The position numbers were made by a program, and so were the translations under genes. The notes under the pieces were generated by a model, which saw nothing but the letters and a program-made list of their open reading frames with translations, was not told the DNA's origin and did not search any database. 64,000 nt of DNA from Aurantimonas marianensis (lineage in GTDB: Bacteria > Pseudomonadota > Alphaproteobacteria > Rhizobiales > Rhizobiaceae), in the NCBI RefSeq assembly GCF_024195285.1, contig NZ_JALHBS010000046.1:1-64000 (forward strand), written 5' to 3'. Numbering within the stretch: position 1 is the stretch's first letter; each line of letters begins with the position of its first letter. Of the stretch, positions 1 through 8,719 are shown in pieces.

Positions 1-520
1 TGGTGCGAAGCGAGGTGTCGATCTGGCGCGATCCGATCTTGACGATCAGCCCGCCGAGGATCGTGGAATCGACACTCTCGGTCATGGTTACGGTCTTGCC
101 GGCGTAGGAGCCGAGAGCCTCGGCGAGTTCCTTGCGCTGGGCGGCCGATAATTGGTGGGCGCTGGTCACCTGCGCGGAGACTTCGCCACGATGCTCGGCC
201 GCATACTGGCGAAAGCCGCGGATGATGCCCGGCAATGCGAAGAGGCGGCGATTCGACGCGACGACACGCAGGAAGTTGCCAGTCAGTTCGCTCGGTTTCA
301 CTTCGCCAACGATGGCGTCGATTGCCTTCATCTGATCGTCCGAGGAGAAGACCGGACTTTCGACGAGGCGGCGGAAATCGGCGTTGTCGTCGATCAGTTT
401 CTGAAACGCCGCGAGCTCGGATTCGACCGTCTCGATCGCGCCGTCATCGCGGGCAAGATCGAAGAGCGATTGGGCGTAGCGGTCTGCGACCCCCGAAACG
501 GGAGAGGATGATTGTGCCAC
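1..520 (-). CDS. atpH: ATP synthase F1 subunit delta (3' end outside window)
   Basis: Delta subunit of the F1 sector, part of the peripheral stalk that holds F1 to Fo at the inner membrane. About 173 codons lie in the window and the last residues run off the left edge. The C-terminal family signature GGLIVKIGSRQIDTSLRT is readable at the edge, and the N-terminus reads MAQSSSPVSGVADRYAQSLF, a typical delta start. I chose the GTG at 520: the frame stays open further upstream, but the family N-terminus begins here and an AGAG purine stretch precedes it. The rest of the atp operon should lie to the left. Confidence 0.93.
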   Translation of the reverse strand, partial: MAQSSSPVSGVADRYAQSLFDLARDDGAIETVESELAAFQKLIDDNADFRRLVESPVFSSDDQMKAIDAIVGEVKPSELTGNFLRVVASNRRLFALPGIIRGFRQYAAEHRGEVSAQVTSAHQLSAAQRKELAEALGSYAGKTVTMTESVDSTILGGLIVKIGSRQIDTSLRT

Positions 521-757
521 GGACGACCGTTTCTCTTTCGGGTTTCGTTCAAGGCATTCGATGCGTCTCTGAAGCGAGAACGCCCCAAATCCTTGAAGCC
601 GTTAGATGAATGACGGAAGGCGCGCGACCGGGCCGCGCAAGCCCTTCCGAAGACTGGGTCCGTCTAGCATAGGGTTTTCCCGGCGACAACACGCTTGGGA
701 GACAGCTTTTGCCAAAGCGGCGTCCTATCCGCGCCGATTTGCCGTCGGCGCGGAGCG

Positions 758-1153
758 CTAATTCGCCACCAGGCCGAACACGGGAGCGAGAGCGGCGGCT
801 GCCAGCGCCAGGGCAAGAAAAAACATCAGCCAATTATAGGCTGTAGACCCGCGGTCCGAGAGGATCGAGACCAGCCGGCCGAAACCGGTGAACAGCCAAC
901 CCGCGCCGAGCGTCATCTGGACGAAGGGCTGGTTGTAGAGAAGCAGCGTCACGATGCCGACGCCGAGCCAGAAGCCGGCAATGGTCGCGCGCGATTCGGA
1001 CAAGGCTTCGGGATGGCGCTGGCTGGTTTCGAGCCGCAGCGCCCGCAAGGTGATTCGGGGCGCGAACAAAGCGATAAGGCCGAACAGGACGGTCATGGCC
1101 GCTACCGAAAAAGGCAGTATGTCGGCATTGGTCTGGGGCAGCACGAAATCCAT
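758..1153 (-). CDS. DUF4345-like small membrane protein
   Basis: 131 residues with about four hydrophobic segments: residues ~10-32, ~47-70, ~75-90 and ~105-128. The central stretch SRATIAGFWLGVGIVTLLLY and the following G-x-G-R motif (FTGFGRLVSIL) resemble the DUF4345 family of uncharacterised inner-membrane proteins. The ATG at 1153 is preceded by GGAG at a good distance. An upstream in-frame extension is Arg-rich and was rejected. No function can be assigned. Confidence 0.7.
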   Translation of the reverse strand: MDFVLPQTNADILPFSVAAMTVLFGLIALFAPRITLRALRLETSQRHPEALSESRATIAGFWLGVGIVTLLLYNQPFVQMTLGAGWLFTGFGRLVSILSDRGSTAYNWLMFFLALALAAAALAPVFGLVAN

Positions 1154-1464
1154 CGAAGCTCCATGAAGGGAAAGGTGGCGAGGGCGTGGGCAGGCCGCGC
1201 AGGGATGGGAATGAGCGTTCCTATGGGCGCGTGGCCGGTGGCGCAAACCAGGCCTCGGGGCGAAGGGTTCCGCTCGCCGCGAGGCGGCAGGGGGCGAGAC
1301 TTCGCGGCCCGAAAGGAAACTCTGATCTTAGATCATTTTGCTGCTCTATCGATGTGTTAGCGCGTCTTTTCACCATCGGGACAGGCGCCGCGCTCTGGCG
1401 GCGGTGACGGCGGAGATACCCGGGCTGAAAGGCTATCGATCCGTCAGAACGCTGACGCGGCGGG
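1154..1464. other. intergenic spacer with one stem-loop
   Basis: About 310 bases without a convincing gene. It holds the upstream region of the DUF4345-like gene and the 3' side of the exported protein gene at 1465. A 12-base arm pair (1252-1263 and 1274-1285, one mismatch) can form a GC-rich hairpin. It lacks a T-run, so a terminator role is only possible. Confidence 0.5.
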
Positions 1465-2034
1465 TCAATCCTCGCATTGGCCGCTGATCGAAACTGATTC
1501 CTTCTTGTCGCCCCAGAACAGGGTCATCAGGCCTGAATAGCGGGTGGTCCCGTTCTCCTGGCGCGCCTCGGTGAGAACGATGTTGACGTTGATGCGCGGC
1601 TCGCCCGCCGAGCGCCACACGGTGACCACGTGGCCATCCTTGTTGGGCGCGGTCTTGCCCTTCTCGAGTTCGCGCACCAGGCCGTTCGCCATCACGTAGC
1701 CGCGCTCCGGCCCGGCCGTCGTGCCGGCGCCGCTTTGGGTCATCGTCAGGAAAACGAACGGTTCGAACTCGGTCTTCGCATTCGGCTCGATGGTCCTGTC
1801 GGGATCGACGAAAGCACAACGTGTCGGGATGGGGGACCAGTCGAGCAGACCCAATTCGCGGTCGGTCGGCGTGTCGGCGGTGGCAACAGCCGCCGGCGCC
1901 TGACCCGGCGTCGTGGAGGCGAAGGGCGAGATCGGAAGCGACGGTTCGCTGGCCTTGTCCTGAGCCATGACCGAAAAACTCGCGAGCACACTCATGGCCG
2001 ATACAGCCAGGACATACTTCAAGATCGCTTGCAT
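1465..2034 (-). CDS. exported hypothetical protein
   Basis: 189 residues beginning with a Sec signal peptide (MQAILKYVLAVSAMSVLASF, cleavage probably after VMAQ near residue 27). The mature part is not a family I recognise. It has a linker rich in Ala, Pro and Thr, and a domain with EFEPFVFLTM and GYVMANGLVRELEKGK that may be a small beta-rich periplasmic fold. The start is the ATG just after the priA stop region, with a gap of about 44 bases downstream of priA on the same strand, so co-transcription is possible. Confidence 0.72.
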   Translation of the reverse strand: MQAILKYVLAVSAMSVLASFSVMAQDKASEPSLPISPFASTTPGQAPAAVATADTPTDRELGLLDWSPIPTRCAFVDPDRTIEPNAKTEFEPFVFLTMTQSGAGTTAGPERGYVMANGLVRELEKGKTAPNKDGHVVTVWRSAGEPRINVNIVLTEARQENGTTRYSGLMTLFWGDKKESVSISGQCED

Positions 2035-2078
2035 CGACCGTCTCCCCCGCCCATCACATCCCTTCGCCAGAGCATGTC

Positions 2079-4271
2079 TCACAGAAAGCTTTGCGGGTCC
2101 ACGTCGATCTGCACCTGAACCGAGCCGCGCGGGCGCGGGGCCGCGGCGACCATGGCGCGCAGGAACGCCTGGATCGGCGAGCGGCGTGTTGCGTGAACGA
2201 GCAGCCGGAACCGGTGCCGGCCCCGCAGCACCGCCACCGGCGCCTCGGCTGGGCCGAGACCCTCGATGTCGCCGTCCTCGGCCGCCGCCCGTCTGAGCGC
2301 GCGGGCATGTTCCTCGGCTTCCTTGCGGGTATTCGCCGAGACGATGACGCTGGCAAGCCGGCCGAACGGCGGCAGGCCGCTGCGCTCCCGCTCGGCGATC
2401 TCGCGCTCGTAGAAGCGGGTGGCATCGCCGGACGCGATCGCCTGCATCACCGGGTGCTCCGGCTGGAAGGTCTGGATCAGGCCGCGGCTCGAACGCCCGC
2501 CGCTGCGGCCAGCCCGGCCGGTCACCTGATGCAGAAGCTGGAAGGTCCGCTCGGCGGCGCGCGGGTCGCCATTGGCGAGGCCGAGATCGGCGTCGATCGC
2601 GCCGACCAGCGTCATCATTGGAAAGTGGTGCCCCTTGGCGACGAGCTGCGTGCCGATGACGATGTCGGCCTCCCCGTCGGCGATCGCGTCGAGCTCGCGC
2701 CTCAGCCGCCTGGCGCCGCCTGGAAGGTCCGACGAGAGCAGGATCGTCCGCGCCTCGGGAAAATCCGTCAGCATCTCCTCGGCGATGCGTTCCACGCCCG
2801 GACCGCAGGCGACGAGGTGGTCGAGCGTGCCGCATTCCGGGCAGGCCTCGGGCCGGGGCACGGCGAAGCCGCAATGGTGGCACTGGAGCTGGCCGCGCAG
2901 CCGGTGGTCGACCAGCCAGGTCGAGCAGTCCGGGCACTGGAAGCGGTGGCCGCAGACCCGGCAGAGCGTCAGCGGCGCATAGCCCCGCCGGTTGAGGAAC
3001 AACAGCGCCTGTTCGCCGCGCTGGATGGTCTCGGCGATGGCCTTGCCGAGCACCGGCGACACAAACCGCCCGCGCGGTGGCGGCGCGGCGCGCATGTCGA
3101 TCAGCGACAGGTCCGGCATCGCCGCCTCGGCGAAGCGGCCGGCGAGCCGCACATGGCCGTAGCGCCCGGCCGCCGCGTTGACCCGCGTTTCCACCGACGG
3201 CGTCGCCGAGGCGAGGATCACCGGGAATTTCCCGATCGAGCCGCGCACCACCGCCATGTCGCGGGCATGATAGAAAGTGCGCTCCTCCTGCTTGTAGGCC
3301 GGGTCGTGCTCCTCGTCGACGACGATCAGGCCGAGATTTTGGAACGGCAGGAACAGCGCCGAGCGCGCCCCGGCCACCACCTTCACCCTTCCTTCCGCCA
3401 CCTGCCGCCAGATCTTTTCGCGCTGGCGCGGCGCGACGTCGGAGTGCCATTCGGCCGGCGGCGCGCCGAAGCGGGCGTGAAACCGGTCGATGAAGCTCTG
3501 GGTCAGCGCGATCTCCGGCAACAGGATCAGCACCTGCCGGCCCGCGTCGAGGGCGCGCGCCACCGCCTCGAAATAGACCTCCGTCTTGCCCGAGCCGGTG
3601 ACGCCCTCGAGCAGCGTCGTGGAAAAACCGCCCTTCGCCACCGTCTCGGAAAGCGCGTCGGCGCCCGCGCGCTGGTCCGCGTTGAGTTCGGCCCGGCCAT
3701 AGCCCTTGTCTGGCGCGGCCACCGCCGGCGGCGGCGGCAAGCGGACACCGCGAAAACTGCCCTGCCTGATCAGCCCGTCGACCACCGACGGCGTCACCCC
3801 GGCGGCGTGGGCGAGGCCCGAGCGCGACCAGGCCGGCGCCTCGCTGGCGGCCGCAAGCACCCGCTCGCGCGCCCCGGTCATGCGGTCGGGGAGGGCGCCC
3901 GTCGCCTCGATCCCCTCGATCCAGGCTTCCGGGTCGAACGCCGCCGGCGCCCTGAGCGCCATGCGCACCACCAGCCCGGGCGGCGACAGCGTGTAGTCGG
4001 CGACCCAGTCGACGAAGCGGCGCATGGTGGCGTCGAGCGGCGGGCAGTCGAAGACGCGGGTGATCGGACGGAGCTTCCTGGCGTCGACCCGGTCGGTGGC
4101 CCCGTCCCAGACGACGCCCGCCACCTGCCGGGGGCCGAGCGGCACCTGCACGATCGACCCCGGCGCGACCTCCATCCCGTCAGGCACGGCATAGGAATAG
4201 GGCCGCTCGGCCGGAAGCGGCACGAGGACCGGCACGACACGCGTTTCGAAGAGCTGGCCGGTCTGGGACAA
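2079..4271 (-). CDS. priA: primosomal replication-restart helicase PriA
   Basis: 730 residues, the usual PriA length. PriA recognises stalled forks and reloads the replisome. An N-terminal DNA-binding domain (ETRVVPVLVPLPAERPYSY) is followed by a superfamily 2 helicase with Walker A GVTGSGKT near residue 225 and a DEEH box. The zinc module has paired cysteines (CRVCGHRFQCPDC, then CHHCG and CPECG), and the GRAGR helicase motif is also visible. I chose the TTG at 4271 because GGAG lies six bases upstream and it matches the family N-terminus. An in-frame extension to 4484 would overlap the divergent antitoxin gene and has no family similarity. The accessory block at 4.4-6.9 kb separates priA from transaldolase. 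Confidence 0.96.
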   Translation of the reverse strand: MSQTGQLFETRVVPVLVPLPAERPYSYAVPDGMEVAPGSIVQVPLGPRQVAGVVWDGATDRVDARKLRPITRVFDCPPLDATMRRFVDWVADYTLSPPGLVVRMALRAPAAFDPEAWIEGIEATGALPDRMTGARERVLAAASEAPAWSRSGLAHAAGVTPSVVDGLIRQGSFRGVRLPPPPAVAAPDKGYGRAELNADQRAGADALSETVAKGGFSTTLLEGVTGSGKTEVYFEAVARALDAGRQVLILLPEIALTQSFIDRFHARFGAPPAEWHSDVAPRQREKIWRQVAEGRVKVVAGARSALFLPFQNLGLIVVDEEHDPAYKQEERTFYHARDMAVVRGSIGKFPVILASATPSVETRVNAAAGRYGHVRLAGRFAEAAMPDLSLIDMRAAPPPRGRFVSPVLGKAIAETIQRGEQALLFLNRRGYAPLTLCRVCGHRFQCPDCSTWLVDHRLRGQLQCHHCGFAVPRPEACPECGTLDHLVACGPGVERIAEEMLTDFPEARTILLSSDLPGGARRLRRELDAIADGEADIVIGTQLVAKGHHFPMMTLVGAIDADLGLANGDPRAAERTFQLLHQVTGRAGRSGGRSSRGLIQTFQPEHPVMQAIASGDATRFYEREIAERERSGLPPFGRLASVIVSANTRKEAEEHARALRRAAAEDGDIEGLGPAEAPVAVLRGRHRFRLLVHATRRSPIQAFLRAMVAAAPRPRGSVQVQIDVDPQSFL

Positions 4272-4426
4272 AAGATGCTCCGGGGGAGGGCGGATCGCAC
4301 CGGCGAAGCGAATCGCCGAGGTTTGAGTGAGTTTACGGGAATCGGATGGGCGGCGCGAAAGCAGCGGCGCTTGCGATAGCGGTGAAGCGTAGCTACATTG
4401 TGGTCGTTCGCGGGGAGAATTGTCAG

Positions 4427-4684
4427 ATGGCGACCGATAGTGTTGTTCGAGCCCGAATTGATGCGGCGACGAAGGCCGAGGCAACGGAAGCCTTGGCCGC
4501 GATGGGCCTGTCCGTCTCCGACGCGATCCGCCTGCTTTTGGTGCGCGTGGCCGCCGACAAGGCGTTTCCCTTCGAGGTGAAGGTGCCCAACGCGACCACG
4601 CGCAAGGCCATGACCGAGCTGGAACAGGGCGAGGGCAAGCGTTTCGCCTCCGCTGACGAACTGTTCGAGGACCTTGGCGTCTGA
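4427..4684 (+). CDS. RelB/DinJ-family antitoxin
   Basis: 85 residues with the N-terminal ribbon-helix-helix signature of RelB/DinJ antitoxins (VVRARIDAATKAEATEALAA, then MGLSVSDAIRLLLVRVA). The family binds a RelE/YafQ-type mRNA interferase through its C-terminus and represses its own operon. The ATG at 4427 has GGGGAG about ten bases upstream. It overlaps the start of the toxin pseudogene: the antitoxin TGA is at 4682-4684 and the toxin GTG at 4686. The antitoxin is intact while its partner is broken. Confidence 0.88.
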   Translation: MATDSVVRARIDAATKAEATEALAAMGLSVSDAIRLLLVRVAADKAFPFEVKVPNATTRKAMTELEQGEGKRFASADELFEDLGV

Positions 4685-4685
4685 T

Positions 4686-4959
4686 GTGCTGACCCCGGTC
4701 CGCTCAAGCCAGTTCCGCCGCGACGTCAAGCAGGCGGGCAAACGCGGCAAGGACCTTTCCAAGCTGCGACAGGTGCTGAGCCTTTTGCTTGCCGAACAAG
4801 CAACTGCCCGCCCGCTAACGCGATCATCCGCTCAGGGGCGAATGGCAAAGCTACCGGGATGCGCACATCGAGCCCGATTGGCTGCTGATCTACCGGATTG
4901 TCGGCGACGAACTCCAACTGGCCCGCACAGGCACGCACGCCGATCTCTTCAAGGAATAG
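4686..4959 (+). pseudogene. YafQ-type toxin, frameshifted and with an internal stop
   Basis: The first half reads LTPVRSSQFRRDVKQAGKRG, the N-terminus of YafQ/RelE mRNA interferases. The second half, in the +1 frame from about 4801, reads GEWQSYRDAHIEPDWLLIYR and then GDELQLARTGTHADLFKE, the YafQ C-terminus including the catalytic-region Asp/His. The halves are out of frame (shift near 4795-4801). In the C-terminal frame a TAA at 4816-4818 sits where the family usually has Tyr before RDHPL. Two separate lesions suggest genuine decay, not one sequencing error. The intact RelB-type gene just upstream is the expected partner. Confidence 0.85.
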
Positions 4960-4977
4960 AAGAGGCGGGAGCGGAAC

Positions 4978-5160
4978 TCAGCCGAAAGCCGCGATCACCG
5001 TGTCGATCGGCAAGAAAAGCGTGCGGCTCTCCGCCGGATATTCGATGAACTCCGCGCAGGCCAGATAGAAGCGCTTGGCGTGGTTGTCCTTGGCCCGCAC
5101 CAGCACCGCGCTATTTTCCGTAAGTCTTGTGCGGTCATCCGACGATCGATCGGATGTCAT
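4978..5160 (-). pseudogene. C-terminal remnant of a GNAT acetyltransferase
   Basis: The 60-codon frame ends with NHAKRFYLACAEFIEYPAE followed by SRTLFLPIDTV. This matches the last ~45 residues of GNAT acetyltransferases of the type found beside ribbon-helix-helix antitoxins (TacT-like). The acetyl-CoA binding half is missing; upstream sequence is the GHKL-nuclease gene. Its first 15 or so codons look like random fusion sequence. The frame opens with an ATG overlapping the upstream stop (ATGA at 5157-5160), so a short peptide could be translated by coupling. No acetyltransferase activity is expected. Confidence 0.65.
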
Positions 5161-6920
5161 GACTCCCGTAAAGTTTTGATCAGCCAGTCCAGTTGCGTAC
5201 GAGCCGATGAAATGATGCCAGCATAGGAATGTATTGTGATTGAAGGCGCCATGTGGTTGGCGTCAAGGGTCCGCACCCTGCCTCTGCCCAGCATCATGAT
5301 GTCCAGTCTCTGAGTTGAGGGCAAGCGTGGCGAAAGGTCGTCTCGGTACTTTTCAGCCTGGGCGATATCGTCGCGCGTTATGTCGTGAGAGGGGCGTTTG
5401 AACTCGATAAGCAGGTAGGCCTCTCCGTAATCCTGCGCCAGCAGCAAATCCGGACGCTTGCTTGCGCGACTGCCTTTAAACGAAGTGCCGCAGTAGGTTT
5501 CGATTATATTTCGGAGCGTTGCGTTCGATCCCATAGTGGAATATTGGCGACCGAGCACCCAAAGGTTCGTTTCTAATGCCTTGTGCGCCAGTTTTTCCTG
5601 AGTAGCGGGATTCTCAACAAGCTGATCGAGGTAATCAAGAAACTGACGTCGGCGCGTAGCCTGCACGCCGATGGTTGCGAGCTCCAGTAGCCCGAACTGT
5701 TCGAGCGATTCAGCGAAAGAGCCAACGTCGCCTTGACTTGAGGCGTTGATCCGCTCGAGTACAGCCCAATAGGCATCGTGTTCCATCGCGTCTAAAGCTA
5801 CATCGGCAATGGTTGCAATTCGCTCTTGGCTTTCGCCATAGAAACGTTTGAGGATATTGTTAAGTGCTTCCTCAGCGTATCGACGTCTAAATTCAGGTAG
5901 TTTTTGAAGCCGCCGATTGATCTGCTTTTGCAGGCGTGCCTTTTGCAAATGCAGGTCCCTGGCATGCGTTTCCTGTAGACTCGCCTTGACCTGTCCTTTG
6001 ATGTACGTCTGTGCTTCTTGATACGCCTTACTATTCTCTAGGATGCCACCCCAATCGGCAGTTACGAAGTCCTCGACACCGGTGAGTTCGACCTCCCCGA
6101 ACACCCGTCGCGCCAGCTTTGTGGGAATTTCTTCATCCTCATCGAGCCCGAAGAGAATGGGCCTCCCGACGGCTTTGCCGTTCACTTTCAGAATAATTCC
6201 AGGTGATCGTGGAGAACGTTTGCCTTCGGCAATAGTGAAACTAAGATCTATGTCGCCGACGTTGGGCAACACGCTCTTCGCGTGAGTTGTGGAGCCCGGA
6301 AGATCTTGGATCGACAGCGCAAGTCCGTTCACGAAGACCTTAAAGCTATCCTCGCGTCCGTATTCATAGATAAGAATTTCACGGAGGCGATCAGAGGTTG
6401 GGAAGTTGAGTCGGCTGTCTAGATATGACAACTTTATCGTCGTTCCGGTCACGGCGTCGTGGACAGCTTGCTCGTTGAACGGCAGAGGCACCGCTTCCAG
6501 ATCGCCTTGGTTTTCGATTAAATCCCCCTTATCGATGAGGAGAGTGCGGCGATAGCCACGGGCAACTGTGGAAATCTCCATCCGGTTCGCGAGCGTCAGT
6601 CCGGCAAACTTTCCAATGCCCTTGCGCCCCTTAATCTTACGATTGAACCTCGTCGTGCGTTCACCTGTTCGCGAGCGCTTATCGCTGGCGATATTGAGGT
6701 ATTCGCCCCGCATTTCGGGCGTCGTCATTCCCACCCCGTCATCTCGCACGACGATTGCGTCCGGGGTGAGCGGATCAGGCAGTGTGATCCAAACGTTCTC
6801 GGCGTCGGCATCCCAAGCGTTATCGACCAACTCCTTAAGTGCAGCTTCGCTGGATCGATAGGTTTCACCCAGAATTCGCGTCAGCCGGGTATCGACCGAG
6901 AAATGAGCGTTCTTACTCAA
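5157..6920 (-). CDS. GHKL ATPase fused to a PD-(D/E)XK nuclease-like domain
   Basis: 587 residues. The N-terminal ~200 residues form a GHKL (Hsp90/MutL/MORC-type) ATPase: N-box LKELVDNAWDADA near residue 30, G1 box DDGVGM near 60, G2 region KGRKGIGKFAG near 97. A helical, coiled-coil-prone middle follows (about 320-400). The C-terminus carries RPDLLLAQ...YLLIEFK with Asp491, Glu506 and Lys508 spaced as in PD-(D/E)XK nucleases. The start is a TTG with GAGGG four bases upstream. Its neighbours are toxin-antitoxin remnants, it lies between two core genes, and its codon use is less GC-biased than theirs. I infer an anti-phage or anti-plasmid effector; no named system was recognised. A MORC/MutL-like DNA repair factor is the alternative. 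Confidence 0.8.
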   Translation of the reverse strand: MSKNAHFSVDTRLTRILGETYRSSEAALKELVDNAWDADAENVWITLPDPLTPDAIVVRDDGVGMTTPEMRGEYLNIASDKRSRTGERTTRFNRKIKGRKGIGKFAGLTLANRMEISTVARGYRRTLLIDKGDLIENQGDLEAVPLPFNEQAVHDAVTGTTIKLSYLDSRLNFPTSDRLREILIYEYGREDSFKVFVNGLALSIQDLPGSTTHAKSVLPNVGDIDLSFTIAEGKRSPRSPGIILKVNGKAVGRPILFGLDEDEEIPTKLARRVFGEVELTGVEDFVTADWGGILENSKAYQEAQTYIKGQVKASLQETHARDLHLQKARLQKQINRRLQKLPEFRRRYAEEALNNILKRFYGESQERIATIADVALDAMEHDAYWAVLERINASSQGDVGSFAESLEQFGLLELATIGVQATRRRQFLDYLDQLVENPATQEKLAHKALETNLWVLGRQYSTMGSNATLRNIIETYCGTSFKGSRASKRPDLLLAQDYGEAYLLIEFKRPSHDITRDDIAQAEKYRDDLSPRLPSTQRLDIMMLGRGRVRTLDANHMAPSITIHSYAGIISSARTQLDWLIKTLRES

Positions 6921-7212
6921 TATGCCCTCGCAGGCGCTAGAATTTGATTTTAACTAATAAGGCAGAGTTAATTAGCGAATTTATCGCGCATCGGCTATAG
7001 TAAAACACATTTTTTCACCACTGCTTCGTGGTTTGGTGGATTACATCAGTGAGGCGTTCCCCGACCGGCCACGTCAGTGGGCATTACGAATTCGGCTAAA
7101 CAGGCAAGTTTTCGATATGGTGAACACCGCAATTCCAGCGTCCATATAGCGCCCGCCCGTAAATTCCTGCTAAAGACGCGGCAGATCGCGAACCGAACTG
7201 AATGAGGGCGCC
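6921..7212. promoter_or_regulatory. AT-rich divergent promoter region
   Basis: The stretch 6930-7050 is markedly AT-rich for this genome. It lies between the divergent GHKL-nuclease gene and transaldolase, so it should carry both promoters. No strong palindrome was seen. Confidence 0.4.
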
Positions 7213-7866
7213 ATGAAATTCTTCGTCGACACCGCCGACATCACCGAGATTAAGGAACTGCAGGCGACCGGGCTACTCGACGGGGTGACCACCAACCCCT
7301 CGCTGATCATGAAGGCGAACCGGCCGATGAAGGAGGTGGTCGCCGAGATCTGCGCCGTCGTCGACGGCCCGGTCTCGGCCGAAGTCACCGCCACCGAGAC
7401 CGACGCCATGATCCGCGAGGGTAAGATCCTCGCTGAAATCGCCGACAATGTCTGCATCAAGGTGCCGCTGACGCTGGATGGCCTGAAGGCCTGCAAGGCG
7501 CTGACCGGCGAGGGTTTTCTGGTCAATGTGACGCTGTGCTTCTCGGCGGTGCAGGCGCTGCTCGCCGCCAAGGCCGGGGCGACCTTCATCTCGCCCTTCA
7601 TCGGCCGGCTCGACGACATCAATCTCGACGGCATGGCGCTGATCGCCGACATCCGCCGGATCTACGACAATTACGGCTTCGACACCGAGATCCTGGCGGC
7701 TTCGGTGCGCACCATGAACCATGTGCGCGAGGCGGCGCTGATCGGCGCGGACGTTGCCACCGTGCCGCCGGCGACGCTGAAAGGCCTCGTCAAGCATCCG
7801 CTCACCGACAAGGGCCTCGACGCCTTCCTCGCCGACTGGAAGAAGACCGGCCAGACGATCGCGTAA
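7213..7866 (+). CDS. tal: transaldolase-like protein (fructose-6-phosphate aldolase family)
   Basis: 217 residues, the short TalB/Fsa subfamily. These enzymes catalyse dihydroxyacetone transfer in the pentose phosphate pathway or cleave fructose-6-phosphate. The sequence is family-standard: [22 protein letters not shown], the Schiff-base lysine in NVCIKVPLT, then VNVTLCFS and [10 protein letters not shown]. It starts at an ATG after GAGGGCGCC and is followed at once by a terminator hairpin. It is next to priA in relatives, so the intervening block is probably an insertion. Confidence 0.95.
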   Translation: MKFFVDTADITEIKELQATGLLDGVTTNPSLIMKANRPMKEVVAEICAVVDGPVSAEVTATETDAMIREGKILAEIADNVCIKVPLTLDGLKACKALTGEGFLVNVTLCFSAVQALLAAKAGATFISPFIGRLDDINLDGMALIADIRRIYDNYGFDTEILAASVRTMNHVREAALIGADVATVPPATLKGLVKHPLTDKGLDAFLADWKKTGQTIA

Positions 7867-7894
7867 GAGACGCTCGACACCCTATGGCGCAACG

Positions 7895-7924
7895 AAAAAG
7901 GCGACCCTCCGGGCCGCCTTTTTT
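7895..7924 (+). terminator. rho-independent terminator after transaldolase
   Basis: An eight-base stem (GGCGACCC / GGGCCGCC, one mismatch) with a short loop is followed by a run of six T, 29 bases after the transaldolase stop. Confidence 0.85.
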
Positions 7925-7951
7925 CTTGTCCGGCGCGCGCCAGCGGACGCC

Positions 7952-8452
7952 TCACCCCTGAAAATGGCTTTCCAGGAAATACAGCGACTTGTCGAGTCCG
8001 CGGCCGACCTCGGTCAACAGATCCTCGGTCAGCGCGTCGCCGGCCTCGGACGCCTCCTCGATGCCCTTCTGCACTTCGTCGCTCCAATGGGCGTAGGAGT
8101 CGGCAAGCCGCTTCAGATGGTCCTCGGACTTCACCAGATCGAGCGGGTAGGGGGCGAGCACGGAATTTTCCGTCGCCGCCTGCACCGTACCGTGCGCCTG
8201 TCCGCCGAGGCCGGTCAGCCGTTCGGCGATGTCGTCGACATAGGCCTCCGTCACCTCGTGCAACTCGTCGAACAGCTTGTGCACGGCGATGAAGTTCATG
8301 CCCTTGACGTTCCAGTGGGCCTGCTTGGTCTGGTAGGTCAGATCCACCGCCGTGCCGAGATGCTTCTGCAACAGCTGCACCATCGAACCGCGGATGTTTT
8401 CCGACAGCGGGTTCTTGCTCGTGTGCAGCCTGGTCTTGTCCTTCTTGGCCAT
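7952..8452 (-). CDS. dps: Dps ferritin-like DNA-protecting protein
   Basis: 166 residues, the Dps dodecamer subunit that oxidises and stores Fe(II) with H2O2 and shields DNA. The ferroxidase signature is present: QAHWNVKGMNFIAVHKLFDE, followed by the helix with EVTEAYVDDIAERL. A Lys-rich N-terminus (MAKKDKTRLHTSKN) fits DNA binding. The ATG at 8452 has GGAG seven bases upstream. An in-frame extension to 8584 has no family similarity. The gene is convergent with transaldolase; the 267-base upstream region separates it from the divergent SDR gene. Confidence 0.95.
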   Translation of the reverse strand: MAKKDKTRLHTSKNPLSENIRGSMVQLLQKHLGTAVDLTYQTKQAHWNVKGMNFIAVHKLFDELHEVTEAYVDDIAERLTGLGGQAHGTVQAATENSVLAPYPLDLVKSEDHLKRLADSYAHWSDEVQKGIEEASEAGDALTEDLLTEVGRGLDKSLYFLESHFQG

Positions 8453-8719
8453 GATCGTCTCCTTCAAGAGCTGTAGGTGGTTATGCGAATATCCGGGCCG
8501 CAGAACCGCGCCCGGACACCGAAAACCCGTCGCCTGCATAATCGCGCCGGACGCCAACGGTTCCATCCGAAACGAGTTTTCCACGGGCGATCATGGACGC
8601 GATGGCGGTACGGCAAGTGGGGGCGGGGCTTTCCTTGACGAGGCGTCGATCCACATGGCGCTGCCAGTGCCACGGCGTCCGGTGAAGGCGTTCGCCCGAT
8701 TTCGCTGAAGGAGACCACA

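Noticed and set aside
2091-4379. Long plus-strand frame opposite priA
   Set aside because: Antisense shadow of a high-GC gene: Arg/Ala/Gly-rich, no family similarity, while the minus strand encodes full PriA.
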